A DNA stretch of 15,906 nt from Clostridia bacterium (GTDB taxonomy: Bacteria; Bacillota; Clostridia; UMGS1810): positions 1 through 15,906 of the forward strand of contig JAEDEG010000057.1 in NCBI GenBank assembly GCA_016293435.1, read 5' to 3'. Numbering within the stretch: the first letter of the stretch is position 1; each line of letters opens with the position of its first letter. A program made the translations under genes and the position numbers. The notes below the pieces were generated by a model that did not search any database, was not told where the DNA came from, and saw nothing but the letters and a program-made list of their open reading frames with translations. Positions 12,949 through 15,906 of the stretch are shown here, piece after piece.

Positions 12949-13521
12949 TTATTCGGGTTTTGTTTCAAGCTTAAGTGGAAAATCGCCAAGTTTATTTACC
13001 TTAAACCCATTTGCTTTGTATTCATCATAGTCAAAAGCTTCGAGTTCATCAATCGCAAGTTTATGGAACTCATAAAAATTTTTCCACCATTCATATCCTG
13101 AGCCAAGCTCAGCATTAAGATAAGCGTCAGCAATATCGCATCCCATCTGAGGTGCAACATAAAATGCGCCCATAGCCAAAACATTTACACCATTACCTGT
13201 GATTGCTCTAAGTGCCGCAGGCACACTTTCAACGACACCTGCGTGAACATGGGGACACTTGCTCGCAGCAATGTGTATACCCATTCCCGTGCCACAGAAA
13301 AGAAGTGCTCTTTCAAACTCACCTTCGGAAATCATTCCTCCTACTCTCAAACCAACACGGTGAAACATAAGGTCGGTATCGTCCGGATCAGAATCCACTC
13401 TTACTCCAACGTCTGTTACTTCCCATCCCTTTGCTTCAAGATGAGCCACAACGGCTTCCTTAAGCGGAAATCCTGCAAAATCTGCACCTACAAGAATTTT
13501 TTTGTCTTTAACTGTTTTCAT
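12949..13521 (-). CDS. RpiB/LacAB-family sugar-phosphate isomerase, divergent
   Basis: 190 residues with the fold signatures LVGADFAGFPLKEAV (10-24), the active-site loop FCGTGMGIHIAASK (75-88, cysteine 76) and GVNVLAMGAFYV (111-122). These match ribose-5-phosphate isomerase B and galactose-6-phosphate isomerase. Usual members are about 145-150 residues; this one has a C-terminal extension of about 40. Compared from memory with E. coli RpiB, the DH after the first strand is DF (14-15), and the ring-opening histidine before NVLA is not present (ITGNGVNVLA). Tetrulose-phosphate isomerases of the RpiB family also lack such histidines, so an open-chain substrate is possible. AGGAGG precedes the ATG. 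Gaps are 42 bases to the rhamnosidase and 52 to the GRE, so it is part of the same operon. Confidence 0.85.
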   Translation of the reverse strand: MKTVKDKKILVGADFAGFPLKEAVVAHLEAKGWEVTDVGVRVDSDPDDTDLMFHRVGLRVGGMISEGEFERALLFCGTGMGIHIAASKCPHVHAGVVESVPAALRAITGNGVNVLAMGAFYVAPQMGCDIADAYLNAELGSGYEWWKNFYEFHKLAIDELEAFDYDEYKANGFKVNKLGDFPLKLETKPE

Positions 13522-13563
13522 ATTTTTATCCTCCTATACAAAATGTTTAAATCTAAAATTCAT

Positions 13564-15750
13564 TTATATTTTAAATTCCGTAATTCCTGATTTGAGCTTT
13601 TCACCCTTATAATATGCTTTCACACCGTCTTCAAGCTCAACTTTCAATTTCACACCATCATCTTCTTTATTCCACCAAACATCAATTTTTCCATAACTTG
13701 AGTTATAAGAGCATTTTGCATAATTCAGTTTCTCAAAATAATAAGGATTAATTTCAAACACACCTTCGCCGGCTTTGGTTTCGTCAAGATTAATTCCAGT
13801 AATAGTCTTAATCATCCACGACATAAAATCGGAATACATATGATGGTTTTTAGAGTCGTTATACTCTTCAACATCCCACATCTCCCAAAGAGTTGTGGCA
13901 CCGCAATCAAGCCAGTATTTATAGCTCGGATATCCATCTGCAGTAAGGATTTTGTAAGCATATTCATGAAGACCGCACTTGTTGAGAGCAATGAAAAGAC
14001 ATCTAAAGCCTACCATACCACAATTATGGTGAAAGTTTGCCATTTCAACAAGGTTTTTAAGCTGATTTTTGAGAGCTTCTGTGTTTTCACACAGGTCGTA
14101 ATATATAAGCATTGAAACAGAAGTCTGGTGGTCAATTTTGCATCTTCCATATGAATCTACGAATTTATCGTTAATAAAAGCTTTAACTTCTCTCATTTTC
14201 AATTCATAATATTCTTTCTTTTGGTCAAGGCCTTTAAGCTTTGCCGCAAGATAAGCTATGCTATAAAATTTATATTCAAAAACAGCATTTACGAAAGGTT
14301 GTTTCACCTCGGGTTTTCCACCAGGACAAGCCCAGTCCGGAAGACCGAAATCAGCAAAACCTTCTTCGCTTTTATTGCTGTCAAGAAAGAGCAGGGCACG
14401 GTCAAAGTATTCAATTGAACTGGTAAGAAGTGTTTCGTCTCCGGTGTGCAAATAAACTCTGAAAGGAATCTCAAAAAGAATTCCCTCCGAAACAGGACCG
14501 TTGCCCCATTCATAACCCCAACCGGAAGTGGGAACAATTCCAGGAAGAGAGCCGTCGGTAAGCATAGCATCCTTTATATCTTGATACCATTTTTCAAACA
14601 TTCTTTCTGTTTCAAAATTAGTGAGCATCTGTTCAGCGGAACTTTGCGCATCATTTAACCAGCCAAGTTTTTCACGTGTAGGGCAATCGGTGAGAAGATA
14701 AAACATATTTGACCACGAAGCTTTAACACCAAGGTCAAAAAGCGTGTTAAGAAACTCATTTGAACATTCAAAGTTAGTGCGCCTTTTGATATCCTGATGC
14801 ACAAAAACAGATTCAACTTTAATATCGTTTATATCTCTTATTCCTTCAATTTCTATGTAGCGGAAGCCATGATATGCAAACATTGGGGACCATGTTATTC
14901 TATTGCCGGAGCAAATGAATTTATCAGTCATAAATTCACTCTTGCCGGTGTAATAAGCATCCATATTGCAAAGTTGACGGCTATAATCTTCATTTATAAG
15001 CTCAGTATATCGGATTGTAAGCTCATCGCCCTTATTGCCGCAAGTCGTAAGACGGATATATCCCGACACATTCTGTCCCATATCAAAAACATATTTCTTG
15101 TCGGTAACCTTTATAGTTTCAACAGGTTCATATACCTCAAATTCGCGAATTGCCTCGCATTTACATTCTCTGAACGCACCGCTTGGAGGCGTAACATCTT
15201 TCAAGGCATTTTCCCAAAGTGTGTCATCATAGCTTTCCTGATTCCATTCAGGTTCATAAAGATTTGCATTAAAATATTCACCGCTTCTGAGGGCATTGAA
15301 GTATGTTGCGCTCTCCGGCTTGCACTTCCACGAATCATCCGAAACAAGCACGGTTTTGCCACCAACAGTTAGGCGCATAATAAATTTAGGCAAATCCCTC
15401 CACGGTGCCTTATCGAAATACCACACACTCTCGATGTCTTCATTGTACCATCCGTTTCCGCATATTACAGCTATTGTGTTCTCCCCTTTTTTCAGAAGAT
15501 GAGAAACATCATATTTATTGTACCACAGAGTTTTGCGGTAGTCGCTCATAGGTGCGGTAAATAAATCATCGCTGACTTTTTTTCCGTTTATGTAGTAGTA
15601 TCCGTAGCCAAGACCACACACATACAATACAGCATCATCGGTGTTTTCAAGGTGTATTTTCTTACGAAACATCGGAGCATAGTTTCTGCCCGTGTATTCA
15701 CGTATAAATTCCACATCGGGTTTAATAAAAACTGCATTATCAAAAATCAT
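13564..15750 (-). CDS. Intracellular alpha-L-rhamnosidase, GH78
   Basis: 728 residues, no signal peptide, so it acts on imported short glycosides. The order fits GH78: an N-terminal beta domain (LGYGYYYINGKKV near 48-59, typical of Bac_rhamnosid_N), a second beta domain with FDMGQNVSGYI (222-232), the (alpha/alpha)6 barrel beginning near TNFECSNEFLNTLFDL, and a C-terminal beta domain. The key acidic residues are visible as D355, E360 and D367 in TDCPTREKLGWLNDAQ and E623 in GATTLWEMWD. The 5 and 7 residue spacings equal those of Bacillus RhaB (D567, E572, D579), where the last glutamate is the base. The usual GWTGDA reads GWLNDA here. It heads the operon with isomerase, GRE and activase. AGGAG precedes the ATG. 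The sugar cleaved could be rhamnose or a close relative such as mannose or lyxose in L-configuration. Confidence 0.93.
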   Translation of the reverse strand: MIFDNAVFIKPDVEFIREYTGRNYAPMFRKKIHLENTDDAVLYVCGLGYGYYYINGKKVSDDLFTAPMSDYRKTLWYNKYDVSHLLKKGENTIAVICGNGWYNEDIESVWYFDKAPWRDLPKFIMRLTVGGKTVLVSDDSWKCKPESATYFNALRSGEYFNANLYEPEWNQESYDDTLWENALKDVTPPSGAFRECKCEAIREFEVYEPVETIKVTDKKYVFDMGQNVSGYIRLTTCGNKGDELTIRYTELINEDYSRQLCNMDAYYTGKSEFMTDKFICSGNRITWSPMFAYHGFRYIEIEGIRDINDIKVESVFVHQDIKRRTNFECSNEFLNTLFDLGVKASWSNMFYLLTDCPTREKLGWLNDAQSSAEQMLTNFETERMFEKWYQDIKDAMLTDGSLPGIVPTSGWGYEWGNGPVSEGILFEIPFRVYLHTGDETLLTSSIEYFDRALLFLDSNKSEEGFADFGLPDWACPGGKPEVKQPFVNAVFEYKFYSIAYLAAKLKGLDQKKEYYELKMREVKAFINDKFVDSYGRCKIDHQTSVSMLIYYDLCENTEALKNQLKNLVEMANFHHNCGMVGFRCLFIALNKCGLHEYAYKILTADGYPSYKYWLDCGATTLWEMWDVEEYNDSKNHHMYSDFMSWMIKTITGINLDETKAGEGVFEINPYYFEKLNYAKCSYNSSYGKIDVWWNKEDDGVKLKVELEDGVKAYYKGEKLKSGITEFKI

Positions 15751-15793
15751 AATTATGTCTCCTAATATAAACCAGCCAAAGCAATATTATCAA

Positions 15794-15883
15794 CTACAAT
15801 ATCCAAAACACATAACTCCTTCCAAAAATCCATAAGAATACTATATCACCAATTTTTTGAGTAAGAAAATTCTCATTAATCAT
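15794..15883 (-). other. Possible 29-codon small ORF upstream of the rhamnosidase
   Basis: ATG at 15883 with GAGGTGATG upstream begins MINENFLTQKIGDIVFLWIF and ends at TAG (15796-15794). A second short frame, ATG GAT TTT TGG, overlaps it in another frame and ends with a TAG directly before the rhamnosidase ribosome binding site. Either could be a leader, the damaged end of an upstream gene, or chance. The remaining 156 bases at the window edge show no clear promoter. Confidence 0.2.
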
Positions 15884-15906
15884 AAATCATCACCTCATAT
15901 AAATTA

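Noticed and set aside
12897..12989. Longer N-terminus for the glycyl radical enzyme
   Set aside because: It overlaps the isomerase gene, adds a non-homologous segment, and the internal ATG at 12896 has a good AAAGGAG site.

Overview
The window looks like chromosomal DNA from a low-to-moderate GC anaerobic Clostridia-type Firmicute, probably a gut Oscillospiraceae/Ruminococcaceae relative. The reasons are strong AGGAGG ribosome binding sites, ferredoxin-dependent 2-oxoacid oxidation, a glycyl radical enzyme, an intracellular GH78 rhamnosidase, and integrase/RepA remnants typical of clostridial conjugative elements. This placement is inference; there is no rRNA or other marker gene here.

Left block (5-4767), all minus strand. 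A complete cysteine-rich protein of unknown function (5-844) is followed, after an intrinsic terminator (948-986), by a six-gene operon read right to left from a near-consensus promoter (4739-4767). Its order is an RseC-like membrane protein, a P-loop ATPase, then the four subunits of a 2-oxoacid:ferredoxin oxidoreductase: ferredoxin-like delta, alpha, TPP-binding beta, gamma. The complex would oxidatively decarboxylate a branched-chain or other 2-oxoacid to an acyl-CoA and reduced ferredoxin. RseC-like proteins and small P-loop ATPases plausibly support iron-sulfur or electron-transfer functions.

Middle block (about 4960-9660) is a mobile-element graveyard and accessory island. It holds the N-terminal end of a RepA_N replication initiator broken by a stop, preceded by an attenuator-like hairpin; a dense cluster of palindromes (5349-5528) abutting the last about 54 codons of a tyrosine integrase; two different 9+2+9 direct repeats that look like integrase arm sites, around a 12-bp sequence resembling the 3' end of guaA; a reverse transcriptase gene with one in-frame TAA; an apparently intact Fic toxin with an HTH-fused antitoxin under a perfect TTGACA-N17-TATAAT promoter; a short secreted SLH-domain protein; and a membrane sensor gene cut off by an IS3-like transposase remnant. 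Antitoxin, Fic and reverse transcriptase are closely spaced on one strand between that promoter and a strong terminator (5732-5771), so they may form one defence-type transcription unit.

Right block (9703-15750), minus strand, is a tight four-gene operon transcribed in the order GH78 alpha-L-rhamnosidase, RpiB/LacAB-family isomerase, glycyl radical enzyme, glycyl radical activase. GRE and activase genes overlap by 10 bp. The isomerase appears to lack histidines that are common in RpiB, and the GRE does not obviously match a characterised substrate class. Together they suggest catabolism of an unusual sugar released from a rhamnoside. This operon, the palindrome cluster and the Fic-reverse transcriptase unit are the most interesting parts of the window.
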